Shown: positions 8,725 to 20,497, counted from the first letter of the stretch. The stretch: 64,000 bases of DNA from Caulobacter flavus (GCF_003722335.1 NZ_CP026100.1:2454001-2518000), one strand, 5' to 3'. A program made the numbers and translations. Notes: generated from the sequence alone by a model not told the origin.

Positions 8725-10326
8725 TCAGCCCCAGCCTTCCGACACGCCGGCGCGGCGGGCCACGGGGGTGACGGCCGAGAGCTTCTGAGACGGCTGCGGC
8801 TGGTCTGCCGGCTTGCCGTAGAGCCAGCCCTGGGCGAAGTCGACGCCGGCCTTGCGGACCACGTCCTCGACCTCGGCGGTCTCGACCATCTCGGCCACGG
8901 TGCGGACGTTGAGGTCGCGGCACAGCTCGACCAGGCGGCGGACCATGGCCCCGTCGCGGCTGTTGCCGGCCAGCTCGCGCACGTACCGGCCGTCGATCTT
9001 GACGATGTCGAGGGTCAGTTCCTGCAGGTAGGCGAACGAGGCCGCGCCCGCGCCGAAGTCGTCCAGGCAGACCAGCGATCCCATGCCCCGCAGCGCCTGG
9101 ATGTGACGGTTGGCGCGGGGCAGGTCGTCGATGGCGCTGGTCTCGGTGACCTCGAAGATCAGCCGGCTCCTGGCCGACGGGATCGCGGCCAGCAGGCGGC
9201 CGATGTGGTCGACGAAGGTCTCGCTGACGATGGTGCGGCCCGAGACGTTGACGGCCAGGCGCACGTTGCCGGCGCGATCGGAGGCGATCCGCCGCACCGC
9301 CTGCTCGGCGATGGCGTGGTCCAGCTCCTCGATGATGTCGAACTCCTCGGCCATGCGGATCAGGGCGAAGGGGCTGGCGCCGTCCTCGAAGCGCACCAGC
9401 GCCTCGTGGTGGTGGGCCTGGCCGGTCGAGAGGTCCACGACGGGCTGGTAGGCCAGGGTGAAGCGGCGCTGGCTGACGGCCGCGCCCAGGGCCCCGGCGC
9501 GGGCCAGGGTGCGCTTGACCGATCGGTTCATCGCCTCCGACAGCGTCATCGGCGGGGTGTCCTTGAGGCCCTCGCGCAGGAAGTCGTCGAGGGCGTAGCG
9601 CAGGGCCCGCAGGCCCCGCGACGAGGTTCCGCCGTCCAGCGGCACCACGTGGGCGCTGGCGTCGAGGGCGGCGATCTTGGTCAGGCGGGCGGCCAGGGCC
9701 TCGGGCCGGTCGTCCTTGGCGCGCAGCAGGGCGAAGCGCTCGGGCGAGACCTGGGTGGCCATGGTCCCGGCGTGGGACTCGGCGCGGACGGCGCCGGCGA
9801 TCTTCATGTCCAGCGCCAGGGCCTCGGGCGGGGCCAGGCCCTCGCGCATGGCCGTCAGGCCGGCGAACTCGACCATGGCCAGTTCCAGCTCGAGCCCCGT
9901 GACCCTCGCAGCCTCGAAGAGCCCCTTGGCGATCTCCTCGAAATTCTCGCGCGGACGCAGGCCGGCGACGTCCAGCCCCCCGGCCGGCGCGCGGGCGGCG
10001 GTGATCGCCACGGAGGTACGTCCGAAATTGTCGGGGAGGGCGCGCAGAGTGACTCCGACGAAACGTTCCGGCTCGCCGGCGACGCGGACGGTGACCGGAC
10101 CCCGGCGCTGGCCTTCGTCGAGAGCGTAGAGCGTCGCGTCCATCAGCGGGCGGTCGGCGGCGGTGAACAGGTCGCGCCAGACGCGGCCCATCAGGGAGAC
10201 TTCGGACTTGCCCATGATCTTCTGCGCCGCGCCCAGGGCGAGGCTGACGCGATCGCCCTCTAGCTCGAGAAGCAGGTCGGCGCTGGCGAAGGCCAGGCCC
10301 AGCAGGCGGCGTGGATCGATCGACAA
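8725..10326 (-). CDS. EAL-domain cyclic-di-GMP phosphodiesterase
   Basis: The 533-residue cytoplasmic protein has an N-terminal PAS-like region (about 1-110), a middle region that could be a degenerate GGDEF-like fold, and a C-terminal EAL domain (about 275-505). The EAL catalytic set looks intact: EALVRF, the Asn in NVSGR, the Glu in FEVTET, the Asp pair in LDDFG, the Lys in VKIDG, the Glu in VAEMVET and the Gln in AQGWLYGKP. It should therefore degrade c-di-GMP to pGpG. The start appears to be TTG at 10326 after a GGGGAG box. The gene is divergent from recA across a 237-bp interval that carries the LexA box. Confidence 0.9.
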   Translation of the reverse strand: MSIDPRRLLGLAFASADLLLELEGDRVSLALGAAQKIMGKSEVSLMGRVWRDLFTAADRPLMDATLYALDEGQRRGPVTVRVAGEPERFVGVTLRALPDNFGRTSVAITAARAPAGGLDVAGLRPRENFEEIAKGLFEAARVTGLELELAMVEFAGLTAMREGLAPPEALALDMKIAGAVRAESHAGTMATQVSPERFALLRAKDDRPEALAARLTKIAALDASAHVVPLDGGTSSRGLRALRYALDDFLREGLKDTPPMTLSEAMNRSVKRTLARAGALGAAVSQRRFTLAYQPVVDLSTGQAHHHEALVRFEDGASPFALIRMAEEFDIIEELDHAIAEQAVRRIASDRAGNVRLAVNVSGRTIVSETFVDHIGRLLAAIPSARSRLIFEVTETSAIDDLPRANRHIQALRGMGSLVCLDDFGAGAASFAYLQELTLDIVKIDGRYVRELAGNSRDGAMVRRLVELCRDLNVRTVAEMVETAEVEDVVRKAGVDFAQGWLYGKPADQPQPSQKLSAVTPVARRAGVSEGWG

Positions 10327-10444
10327 AGGACAGAGCTCCCCCAGAGGGCGCCACCTTGCGCCTCCTTAGCTTAAGGAGCCGTGCATGGGGCGCGGCGAGC
10401 GGGGTGCGGCGGCCCGCCGCGGGACGGCTGAGGCGGACTGAAAA

Positions 10445-10459
10445 GAACATCTTGCGAAC
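10445..10459 (+). promoter_or_regulatory. LexA (SOS) box of the alphaproteobacterial type upstream of recA
   Basis: GAAC at 10445-10448, seven bases, then GAAC at 10456-10459 reproduces the direct-repeat LexA site (GTTC-N7-GTTC on the other strand) known from Caulobacter and rhizobia. A third GAAC follows at 10463-10466. The site lies 105 bp before the recA start, consistent with repression of recA until DNA damage. Confidence 0.85.
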
Positions 10460-10563
10460 ATAGAACAAAATGTGTACGTGTTAATCATTCCACAGGCGGT
10501 GGGCGTAGCGGCGCCCGAACTTCCGGCCCAGCGGTCGGAATCATGGAATAAGGCGATCATCCA

Positions 10564-11634
10564 ATGACCAGTCAGGCGGCTTTGAAACTCGTGGGCAAGG
10601 AAGAAGGCGACAAGGCGCGGGCGCTAGAAGCGGCTCTGGCGCAGATCGATCGGGCCTTCGGCAAGGGCTCGGTGATGAAGCTCGGCGAAAAGGGCAAGGT
10701 CGAGATCGAGTCGGTCTCCACCGGTTCGCTGGGCCTGGACATCGCGCTCGGCATCGGCGGCCTGCCCAAGGGGCGGGTGATCGAGGTCTACGGTCCGGAA
10801 AGCTCGGGCAAGACGACCCTGGCCCTGCACGTGGTGGCCGAAGTCCAGAAGGCCGGCGGCACCGCCGCCTTCGTCGACGCCGAGCACGCGCTCGATCCGT
10901 CCTACGCCCACAAGCTGGGCGTCAATCTCGACAACCTGCTGGTCTCCCAGCCCGACAACGGCGAACAGGCCCTCGAGATCACCGACACCCTGGTGCGCTC
11001 CGGCGCCGTGGACATCGTGGTGGTCGACTCCGTGGCGGCCCTGACCCCCAAGGCCGAAATCGAAGGCGAGATGGGCGACAGCCTGCCGGGCCTCCAGGCC
11101 CGCCTGATGAGCCAGGCGCTGCGCAAGCTGACCGGCTCGATCAACAAGGCCAACACCATCGTCATCTTCATCAACCAGATCCGTCACAAGATCGGGGTGA
11201 TGTACGGCAGCCCGGAAACGACCACGGGCGGCAACGCGCTGAAGTTCTACGCCTCGGTGCGCCTCGACATCCGCCGCACCGGCTCGGTCAAGAACCGCGA
11301 CGAGATCATCGGCAACAACGTCCGCGTGAAGGTGGTCAAGAACAAGGTGGCCCCGCCGTTCCGCGAGGTCGAGTTCGACATCATGTACGGCGAGGGCATC
11401 TCCAAGCTGGGCGAGATCATCGACCTGGGCGTCAAGGGCGGCATCATCGACAAGGCCGGCTCCTGGTTCTCCTACAACAGCCAGCGCATCGGCCAGGGCC
11501 GCGACAACGTCCGCGAGTTCCTCAAGAACAACAAGGACCTGGCCAACGAGATCGAGACGGCCGTGCGTCGCGCCTCGCAGAAGATCGAGGAAGAGCTCCT
11601 GGTCGGCGGTCCCGAGGACGGCGACGAGGAATAG
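10564..11634 (+). CDS. recA: RecA recombinase
   Basis: The 356-residue protein is full length for RecA. It binds single-stranded DNA as an ATP-dependent filament, performs strand exchange and stimulates LexA self-cleavage. Walker A is GPESSGKT at residues 77-84. The Walker B strand is VVVDS, the L1/L2 DNA-binding region contains [17 protein letters not shown], and the acidic C-terminus ends EDGDEE. The sequence is close to Caulobacter RecA throughout as I remember it. The start ATG begins MTSQAALKL as in Caulobacter. An SOS box and an intergenic region shared with the divergent EAL gene lie upstream, and a rho-independent-type hairpin lies downstream. Confidence 0.99.
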   Translation: MTSQAALKLVGKEEGDKARALEAALAQIDRAFGKGSVMKLGEKGKVEIESVSTGSLGLDIALGIGGLPKGRVIEVYGPESSGKTTLALHVVAEVQKAGGTAAFVDAEHALDPSYAHKLGVNLDNLLVSQPDNGEQALEITDTLVRSGAVDIVVVDSVAALTPKAEIEGEMGDSLPGLQARLMSQALRKLTGSINKANTIVIFINQIRHKIGVMYGSPETTTGGNALKFYASVRLDIRRTGSVKNRDEIIGNNVRVKVVKNKVAPPFREVEFDIMYGEGISKLGEIIDLGVKGGIIDKAGSWFSYNSQRIGQGRDNVREFLKNNKDLANEIETAVRRASQKIEEELLVGGPEDGDEE

Positions 11635-11753
11635 ACCTTCGAGACAGGGATTCGGCGCGCGCCTGCGCCGAACTTCGCGGCCGCCGCCCGCCGAGGGCGA
11701 CCCCGCCTTATAGCCCGCGGCGGAACGACACCGCCGTCGACGGCCGCGATCCC

Positions 11754-11783
11754 CGGACGCCTGGACCCCATGCCAGGCGTCCG
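11754..11783 (+). terminator. Rho-independent terminator after recA
   Basis: A perfect 11-bp stem (CGGACGCCTGG at 11754-11764, complement at 11773-11783) with an 8-nt loop is followed by ATTTCGTTTCTGCTT. It lies 120 bp after the recA stop. The space between contains only GC-rich sequence with no recognisable gene. Confidence 0.8.
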
Positions 11784-11870
11784 ATTTCGTTTCTGCTTAG
11801 CTGTCGGGCAGGCGGCGTGACGGAGGGGCGGACGCGGCGACGCGGCCAGCCTCGGAGCGCCGCCCAAGAT

Positions 11871-11990
11871 CCTCCCCCTCTGGGGGAGGTGGCGCGAAGC
11901 GCCGGAGGGGGGCCGTTCTCAGCTTCCGCCGAGCCTGCCGATCGGGCCCGTCAGCAGACTGAGGAGGGCGCTCCGCCAGCGGCGAGACCC
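11871..11990. repeat. REP-like palindromic intergenic repeat, family 2 (copy 1)
   Basis: Bases 11871-11911 form two nested hairpins: CCTCCCC/GGGGAGG around CTCT, then GGCGC-GAA-GCGCC, ending GAGGGGG. A related but more degraded arm seems to run to about 11990 (gaggagggcgctccgcc). The same unit occurs twice, head to head, at 55785-55883. Such elements lie only between genes and may serve as transcription-end or RNA-stability structures. Together with the recA terminator this accounts for the 361-bp gap after recA. Confidence 0.7.
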
Positions 11991-11995
11991 CCGCC

Positions 11996-12514
11996 TCACT
12001 CTCCCATCCTGAATCGCTCCCGCTGCAGGCAGCGCGGCTGGCCGTCGATCACCACGACCCGGGCCGCGGCGGGAGGCGCCCAGTAGGCCCTGGCCGCCGA
12101 GGTCTCCACGGCCACCACGCCGGGGCCGGTGAAGTCGCAGACCTGGGCGTCATGCCGGCCGTCCTCCAGGCGATAGACGTGACTGGCGCACTGCATGTGG
12201 CCGACGTGGCGCGACAGCCGGACCGCCTGGAAGGTCGCGCCGAGCGGCGGCCGAGACGAGGCGGCGAAGGCCCGGGCGTCGGCGGTGGGGCAGGGAACGC
12301 CGTCGAGGCTCCAGCGGATAGCTTCCTCGGCGCGCTTCTCGATCTCGAACTGGTGCTCGGCCCGGTACCAGAAGCTGGCCAGCGGCGAGACGATGGCGGC
12401 CGCGACCAGCAACCGCATCGGCCAGGGCGGCGGGCGTCGCCCCTCGACCCGCACCTCTCCGGCCTGGCGGGGTGGACGACGTCGCGGCGCCGGACCAAGT
12501 TCCCGTTCGAACAT
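11996..12514 (-). CDS. Hypothetical single-pass membrane protein
   Basis: The 172-residue protein has a basic, proline/arginine-rich cytoplasmic N-terminus (about 1-37), one membrane helix (about 38-57, [16 protein letters not shown]) and a C-terminal domain with four or five cysteines that would be periplasmic ([30 protein letters not shown]). The start ATG at 12514 follows a GGGGGAA box. I do not recognise the family. It is transcribed away from alaS and sits between alaS and the repeat element. The cysteines suggest disulphides in an exported domain; no function can be assigned. Confidence 0.7.
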   Translation of the reverse strand: MFERELGPAPRRRPPRQAGEVRVEGRRPPPWPMRLLVAAAIVSPLASFWYRAEHQFEIEKRAEEAIRWSLDGVPCPTADARAFAASSRPPLGATFQAVRLSRHVGHMQCASHVYRLEDGRHDAQVCDFTGPGVVAVETSAARAYWAPPAAARVVVIDGQPRCLQRERFRMGE

Positions 12515-12689
12515 CCGTGTTCCCCCGCCCGTCTTCTGGCCTATAGCCCGGCGCCGCCGTGTCTCGCCAGCGACGGCGGCCCCGAAACCCGGCCATCTTC
12601 CGAGGTTGGATTTCCACAAAGCTTGAAACCGCGCTATGCAGCGCCGACCTCCGGCAGCCACCGGACCTTTCGAGATTCCCGAGACGACG

Positions 12690-15332
<2,643 letters not shown>

Positions 15333-15342
15333 TCCGAACGAG

Positions 15343-15371
15343 GAGCCGGGGCGGCGTCGCCGCTCCGGCTC
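15343..15371 (+). terminator. GC-rich hairpin after alaS, likely terminator
   Basis: A long stem (GAGCCGG...CCGGCTC with an inner GCGGC/GCCGC pairing) begins 10 bp after the alaS stop and is followed by gtcttcgtc. The U-tract is poor, so it may act mainly as a 3' stabiliser. Confidence 0.5.
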
Positions 15372-15438
15372 GTCTTCGTCGGGTTGAACTGATCGAGGCC
15401 GTAGGCCAGGGTTGGCTCCGCCAACCGACGGAGCTCCC

Positions 15439-15771
15439 ATGATCGGCCTGTTTTTCGCCGCGATCCTCGCCACGCAGGCGCCCGCCGGACCGTCGCCCGA
15501 CGCCGCCGATGCCGAGGGTCAGGCCCAGGGCCAGGCGGCGTTGGAGGGCATGGCCAAGATCTTCACGACGCTCGGCTCTTGCGAGCGTCATTTCACGCCG
15601 GCGCAGGTGCAGGGCGTCAAGCGCGGCTTCCAGCCCGCGGCCGGGCAGGCTCCGACGCCGCTGCAAGCCTACATCGCCGCCGCCTACGAACGCGGCAAGG
15701 CCGACGCCTCGCTGTCGGCGCCGGCCTGCCAGGAGATCATGCGCGTCCTGGCCGAACAGAAGAAGCGCTAG
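15439..15771 (+). CDS. Small exported protein of unknown function
   Basis: The 110-residue protein has a probable signal peptide (MIGLFFAAILATQAPA) and a mature helical region with two cysteines (SCERHF and PACQEIM), which could form a disulphide. The ATG start at 15439 has a GGAG box 6 nt upstream; a TTG at 15412 would extend it. I do not recognise the family. It ends 10 bp before the stop of the convergent serine hydrolase gene and is separated from alaS by the hairpin, so it is probably transcribed alone. Confidence 0.65.
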   Translation: MIGLFFAAILATQAPAGPSPDAADAEGQAQGQAALEGMAKIFTTLGSCERHFTPAQVQGVKRGFQPAAGQAPTPLQAYIAAAYERGKADASLSAPACQEIMRVLAEQKKR

Positions 15772-15781
15772 CCCCGCCGAC

Positions 15782-17017
15782 CTAAGGCTCCAGCTGCGCC
15801 TGCCCCTTGCCCAGTTCCAGCCAGTCGGTGAAGGGCCGGTGGTAGTAGAGGTCGAACACTTCGGCCTGCAGCTTGAAGGGCAGGCTGCTCTCGCTGTTCC
15901 ACAGCATGACGACGCCGGTCTTCTTCTCGGGATCGAACATCATGGTGGCGCGATAGCCGTCGACGGCGCCGCTGTGTCCGGCCAGGCGATGGCCCTGATA
16001 GCCGAAGCTGCGCATGGCCAGGCCGTAGCCCGGCTTCTCCAGCGTGCGGCCCAGCGGCGAGTTGCCGTAGGGCTTGCCGGTGTTGACGCGCGGGCGCTGG
16101 ATCTCTTCCAGCACGCCGGCCGGCAGCACGGCCGGCGCCAGGCCCATCTGGGCCTGCATCCAGCGCGCCAGGTCGACGATGTTGGAGTTCACGCCGGCGG
16201 CGGCGGGGGTCAGGTAGTAGGCCTCGGCCAGGGTCAGGCGACGGCCGTAGCGCGACGGACGCGCCCAGTGCCTGGCGTCGCTCAGCTCGCCCATGCCGAT
16301 GGTCGCGCTGCCCATGCCCAGCGGCAGGAACAGGCGCTGGCGCACCTCTTCGGCGTAGGGGCGATGGGTGGTGGTCTCGACGACCTCGCGGATCGTGTCG
16401 AAGGCGACGTTCTGGTAGGTGTGGCACGTGGCCGGCGGGCACTGCGGCGGCACGTCGCCCAGGGCCTGGCGGATCATCTTGGGGGCGCGGCCGCCCTCCA
16501 GCCAGCCGTCATAGGCGTTGCGCGGCAGGCCGGTGCGCTGCGACAGCAGCTGCTCGATGGTCAGGGTTTCCTGGGCCCCCGCCGGCAGGCGCAGGCTGGT
16601 GTGGAACTTGCCCAGCGGATCGGCCAGCGCGAACGCGCCGTCCTGGGCCAGGCGCGCGCTCAGCGAGCCGGCCACGGTCTTGGACAGCGACGCCCAGCGA
16701 AACACCGTGTCGGGGCCCACGGCCTCGCCTTCGTCGGGGGCGGTCACGCCGTAGCCCTTGACGAACGACAGCCGGCCGCCCTCGACCACGGCCACGGCCA
16801 GACCGGTCATCGAGCGGTCTTGCATCATCGCCTGGATGCGGGCGTCCAGCGCGCGGTAGTCGATCTCGCCGCGCCAGTCCTGCGGTTTCAGCGGCAGGAC
16901 GACGGGCGTGGCCGCCGCGGCGATCGCCTTGTCGTCGGCCGCGCGCGGCTCGCGGGTGCAGCGGGCGACGCCGAACACCACGCCGCCCAGGGCCACGACG
17001 CCGACGGCCGCCGCCAC
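15782..17017 (-). CDS. Serine hydrolase, class C beta-lactamase/penicillin-binding-fold family
   Basis: The protein is about 411 residues. A hydrophobic N-terminal anchor (VGVVALGGVVFGVA) places the catalytic domain in the periplasm. The nucleophile motif SxxK is SLSK (WASLSKTVAG), and the usual esterase block PAAAGVNSN and the late GHSG motif are present. It likely hydrolyses esters or peptides; beta-lactam hydrolysis cannot be inferred. The first usable start in the frame is GTG at 17017. The frame stays open upstream to 17107 with a basic stretch (RRRRWSGRR) that would suit a signal anchor, so an unusual CTG start near 17089 is possible. Confidence 0.85.
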   Translation of the reverse strand: MAAAVGVVALGGVVFGVARCTREPRAADDKAIAAAATPVVLPLKPQDWRGEIDYRALDARIQAMMQDRSMTGLAVAVVEGGRLSFVKGYGVTAPDEGEAVGPDTVFRWASLSKTVAGSLSARLAQDGAFALADPLGKFHTSLRLPAGAQETLTIEQLLSQRTGLPRNAYDGWLEGGRAPKMIRQALGDVPPQCPPATCHTYQNVAFDTIREVVETTTHRPYAEEVRQRLFLPLGMGSATIGMGELSDARHWARPSRYGRRLTLAEAYYLTPAAAGVNSNIVDLARWMQAQMGLAPAVLPAGVLEEIQRPRVNTGKPYGNSPLGRTLEKPGYGLAMRSFGYQGHRLAGHSGAVDGYRATMMFDPEKKTGVVMLWNSESSLPFKLQAEVFDLYYHRPFTDWLELGKGQAQLEP

Positions 17018-17288
17018 GGCGATCCGCCGGCCGCTCCACCGGCGACGACGGAAGGTGAACTGCGAGGTCTTGAGGAACTTGGTCAGGCTGGCCGTCCGTA
17101 GGTGAAGCTAAGCGGCGTCGGCGACGCCGGCAGCCCCCCGGCGACGCGTCCGCGACACATGAACACGATGAGGTCTCCTACCGGTTTGACCGGCGCCGAC
17201 AACCCCATTTGCGCCGCCGATCCGGGATTGTCGCCCCGCCGCCGCGCGAGCGCCTTGCCTGGCGCCACCGGGGCGATAACATCGCCGC

Positions 17289-18134
17289 ATGAAACGTCTC
17301 GCCGCCGTCGCCGCCGTCGTCACCCTGGTGCTCGCACCCGCGGCTGCGTGGGAAGCGAACGCGCAGATTCACGAGCGGATCTATCCGGCGCCGAAGACGC
17401 CGTTGAGCCTCTCCGGCCTGCCGCCGGCCGCCGCGCTGATCACGGTCGTGACCGCTGACGGCCTGACCTTGCAAGGGGTGGAGGCCGCGCCGCGCGACGG
17501 CAAGCCGACCTTCCTGATCTTCCATGGCAACGGATCCAGCGCCGCGAACTCGGCGGCCTGGCTGGCGCCCCTGATCGCCGAGGGGTACGGCGTCGTGGCG
17601 GCCGAGTATCGCGAGTACAGCGGCAATCCCGGCCGGGCCAGCGAGAAGGGCTTGGCGGCCGACGCCGACGCCTTCTTCGACCGGGCCAAGCAAGTCGCCG
17701 GCGCCGGGCCCCTGATCGTCGTCGGCCACAGCCTGGGCGGGGGCGTCGCCTTCGGCCTGGCGAGCCGGCGCAAGCTGGACGGCCTGGTCACCATCGGGAC
17801 CTTCACGCGACTGTCGGCCATGGCCCCGGCCATCGCCCGCCCGCTGCTGACCGACCGCTACGACAACAAGGGGGCGATCGCGTCCTTGGACGAGCCGCTG
17901 TTCCTGATCCACGGCGACGCCGATCCGGTGGTTCCCTACGCGCATGGCGAGGCGCTGCGGGCCGAAGCGGTCGCCGCTCGCCGCGAAGGCGCGCTATTCA
18001 CGGTCCGAGGCGCCGGCCACGGGCCTGGGGCGACCACGCTGGCGATGGTGCTGAAGGCGATCGTCCTCAGGATCGAAGGCGGCAAGTCCACCCCGGCCGT
18101 TCTGCCGGCCAGCGTGGTGCCCGCGCCGTTCTAG
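17289..18134 (+). CDS. Exported alpha/beta hydrolase
   Basis: The 281-residue protein has a signal peptide (1-25, ending ANAQ) and an alpha/beta-hydrolase fold. The oxyanion block is FHGNGSS, the nucleophile elbow GHSLGGG, a late Asp occurs in IHGDADPVVP and a catalytic His in GAGHGPG. It resembles the serine aminopeptidase S33/hydrolase_4 group, with an unknown ester or amide substrate. It is transcribed divergently from the serine hydrolase across a 271-bp spacer in which I see no gene, only short GC-rich dyads. Its end is 8 bp from the stop of the convergent metallo-hydrolase gene. Confidence 0.85.
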   Translation: MKRLAAVAAVVTLVLAPAAAWEANAQIHERIYPAPKTPLSLSGLPPAAALITVVTADGLTLQGVEAAPRDGKPTFLIFHGNGSSAANSAAWLAPLIAEGYGVVAAEYREYSGNPGRASEKGLAADADAFFDRAKQVAGAGPLIVVGHSLGGGVAFGLASRRKLDGLVTIGTFTRLSAMAPAIARPLLTDRYDNKGAIASLDEPLFLIHGDADPVVPYAHGEALRAEAVAARREGALFTVRGAGHGPGATTLAMVLKAIVLRIEGGKSTPAVLPASVVPAPF

Positions 18135-18142
18135 CGGCCCCG

Positions 18143-19654
18143 TCACGTCACCAGCACCAGTTCCCCGCCGGGGGTGAACACGTACTCGTAGTAGAACCAC
18201 AGGTCGGTGGGGCTGCTCGCCTCGATCTTGAAGGCGGTGATCAGACGCTGGCCGTCGGTCTTCAGGTAGATGGCGCCATAGACGTCGACATTGGTCTTCG
18301 ACAGCTTGGCCAGGTCGGCCTTTATGGTCTCGGCCAGGGCCGGGGAGGGCGCCGCCGCCAGCTGGGCCACGGCCTTGCCGACCTTGTCGATCAGCGCCTG
18401 GTCGGCCTTCTCGCGGGTGGAGCGCTGCAGCTCGGTCGACAGCAGCACCGGCGAGGCCCCGCGACCGGCGCGGCCGAGGCGCCCCAGCAGGTCGGGTCGG
18501 GGGTGGACGTGGCCTTCCTCGTCGCCCGAGGAGATAATGAAGCAGGCCGGATTGACCGCCTCCAGGAAGGCGTCGGTGACCTTCGCCGCGCCGTGGTGGC
18601 AGACCTTCATGACGTCGGACCGGAAGCGCTGGGCGACCTTGCCCACCATCAGCCGGTAGTCGGCGCTGCCGGCGGCGGGAAAGGCCGGCAGACCGGCGTA
18701 GCGGGTCAGGAGGTAGCGCTCGGCCGGTTCGTTGAGGTCGCCGCCGAAGAATACGGTGAACCGGTCGTAGGCCAGGCGCAGCAGGATCGAATGGCCGTTC
18801 TTGGTCTCTCCGTACGAGCCGCCGATGCGGCGCAGGCGGGCCTTGCCGGCCGCGTCGCGTTCGACCGCCGGACCCAGCACCTCGATCGTATAGCCGCGCG
18901 CGTCGGACGGGGCGTAGCCGGGCATGTAGCTTCGGCCGTTCTCGATCTGGCCGTGCTCGGTCGACAGCATGCCGATCTCGCCGACCTTGGGATTGTCCAG
19001 CGCGGCCTGCATCATGCTGGGATAGCCGTACTTGGCGTTGGCCTTGCGGTCGGGGATCTGAGCGCGGACCTCGGCCTCGGTCTGCGCCAGCTCGGTCTGG
19101 TAGGTAAGCTTGTCGACCGGGTCCTTCACGAAGGCGCCGAGCTTGGCCCAGGTGCCTGACACCGCCCGCTCGACCAGGCCGTTGTGCCAGATGCGCCTGA
19201 AGCCGATCTTGGGATTGGCGAAGATGGCCGAGAAGCCTCGGTAGTGGTCGCTGTCGGGATGGGTGATCACCGCGGAGTCGAACGAAAAGCCGCGATAGGC
19301 CTTGAAGCGGCCGTTCAGGAACCGCTCCATGTTGTCGCCCTCGCCGGCGTCGACGACGATCACGCCCTCCTTGTCGCCGGTCTCGGGGGTGATCAGCACC
19401 GCCCCGTCGCCCTGGCCGACGTCGAGGAAGACGATCTCCAGCGGCCGTGTCGCCACCGTGTCGGCCTTGGGCACGTAGAGAATCTGGGGATTGGAGTTGG
19501 GCGACCACTTGATGCGCAGCCAGCCGTCCGGCTCCTCGCCGTCCAGGCTAAGCCAGTCGCCCCACAGCACCTGCCTTACCTTGGTCTTTCGATCGGCGGC
19601 GTAGAGAAAGATCTTCCGTCCGTCGTCGCCCAGCCCGGCATAGACGTGAGCCAT
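18143..19654 (-). CDS. Stand-alone ComEC-like metallo-beta-lactamase-fold hydrolase with N-terminal SH3-like domain
   Basis: The 503-residue soluble protein has an N-terminal small beta domain (about 1-65, SH3-like: a KVRQVLWGDWLSLDGEE region) followed by an MBL fold. The fold shows FLDVGQGDG, VVDAGEGD, THPDSDHYRG as the HxxxDH metal motif, and a late VCHHGAAK block. The DVGQGD and HPDSDH pattern is that of the ComEC/Rec2 C-terminal nuclease-like domain, here without the membrane channel. No signal peptide is visible, so it should act in the cytoplasm, probably on a phosphodiester. The start ATG at 19654 has a GGGG box; an in-frame TTG at 19678 is less likely. It is divergent from the YcaC-like gene. 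Confidence 0.8.
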   Translation of the reverse strand: MAHVYAGLGDDGRKIFLYAADRKTKVRQVLWGDWLSLDGEEPDGWLRIKWSPNSNPQILYVPKADTVATRPLEIVFLDVGQGDGAVLITPETGDKEGVIVVDAGEGDNMERFLNGRFKAYRGFSFDSAVITHPDSDHYRGFSAIFANPKIGFRRIWHNGLVERAVSGTWAKLGAFVKDPVDKLTYQTELAQTEAEVRAQIPDRKANAKYGYPSMMQAALDNPKVGEIGMLSTEHGQIENGRSYMPGYAPSDARGYTIEVLGPAVERDAAGKARLRRIGGSYGETKNGHSILLRLAYDRFTVFFGGDLNEPAERYLLTRYAGLPAFPAAGSADYRLMVGKVAQRFRSDVMKVCHHGAAKVTDAFLEAVNPACFIISSGDEEGHVHPRPDLLGRLGRAGRGASPVLLSTELQRSTREKADQALIDKVGKAVAQLAAAPSPALAETIKADLAKLSKTNVDVYGAIYLKTDGQRLITAFKIEASSPTDLWFYYEYVFTPGGELVLVT

Positions 19655-19843
19655 CTCGCCCCCCTTCCTGTTTTTCAACCCATGAGGGCAATATAGCGCA
19701 GTTGCGCGTGAAGTTCACGACGATCCTCGCCGGCGTCCCGATGGCCGGCCCGGCCAAATCGCAGGGGGACTGAACAAGACTGTTTTTGTCGCCGCCGACA
19801 CATTCCGCGGACTTCTTCCACTCCGCATCCAAGGACAAAGTCG

Positions 19844-20497
19844 ATGCCGATCAAGGCCACCCCGACCCCCGGCGCCCAGCTGCTGACGCCGACCGATCAC
19901 ACCCTGATCATGATCGATTTCCAGTCGCAGATGGCCTTCGCGACCCACTCGATCGACGCGATCACCCTGCGCAACAACGCCGGCCTGGTGGCCCGGGCGG
20001 CCGCCGGCTTCGGCGTCTCGACCATCCTGACCACGGTCGCCGAAAAGAGCTTCTCGGGCCCGATGTTCGACGAAGTCACCGCGCCGTTCCCGGGCAAGAC
20101 CCTGCTGGACCGCACCTCGATGAACACCTGGGAAGACGCCCCGGTGATCGAGGAGATCAACAGGATCGGCAAGGACCGCATCGTGCTGGCCGGCCTGTGG
20201 ACCAGCGTCTGCATCGTCGGCCCGGCGCTGTCGGCCCTGGCCCAGGGCTACGAAGTCTACGTGGTCACCGACGCCTGCGGCGACGTCTCGGCCGAGGCCC
20301 ACGAACGCGCCGTCGAGCGCATGATCCAGGCCGGCGCCCGCCCGATCACCGCCCTGCAGTACCTGCTGGAGATGCAGCGCGACTGGGCCCGCACCGAGAC
20401 CTATGACATGACCACCGGCATCGCCAAGACGCACGGCGGCGCCTACGGCCTCGGCATCATCTACGCCAAGTCGATGTTCAACGCCCACGAAGGCTAA
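19844..20497 (+). CDS. Isochorismatase-superfamily hydrolase, YcaC-like
   Basis: The 217-residue cysteine hydrolase has its triad visible: Asp25 in MIDFQ, Lys68 in AEKSF and Cys123 in SVCIVG. Length and pattern match YcaC-type proteins, which form octameric rings and whose natural substrate is poorly defined. It is the first gene of a co-directional cluster (YcaC-like, XapX, amidohydrolase, DoxX, porin, DUF1275). Spacing to the next gene is 61 bp. Function within the cluster is inferred to be hydrolysis of an amide or enol-ester intermediate. Confidence 0.9.
   Translation: MPIKATPTPGAQLLTPTDHTLIMIDFQSQMAFATHSIDAITLRNNAGLVARAAAGFGVSTILTTVAEKSFSGPMFDEVTAPFPGKTLLDRTSMNTWEDAPVIEEINRIGKDRIVLAGLWTSVCIVGPALSALAQGYEVYVVTDACGDVSAEAHERAVERMIQAGARPITALQYLLEMQRDWARTETYDMTTGIAKTHGGAYGLGIIYAKSMFNAHEG

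Noticed and set aside
5701..10263. A 1520-codon plus-strand frame opposite the hybrid kinase and EAL genes
   Set aside because: The translated protein is low-complexity Gly/Gln/Val/Ala with no signal or domain, while the minus strand encodes two well-formed multi-domain proteins.
12499..12522. Clustered GTTC/GAAC words near the start of the small membrane protein gene, as a second LexA box
   Set aside because: The spacings are 2 and 10 bases, not the required 7, so it does not match the alphaproteobacterial site.
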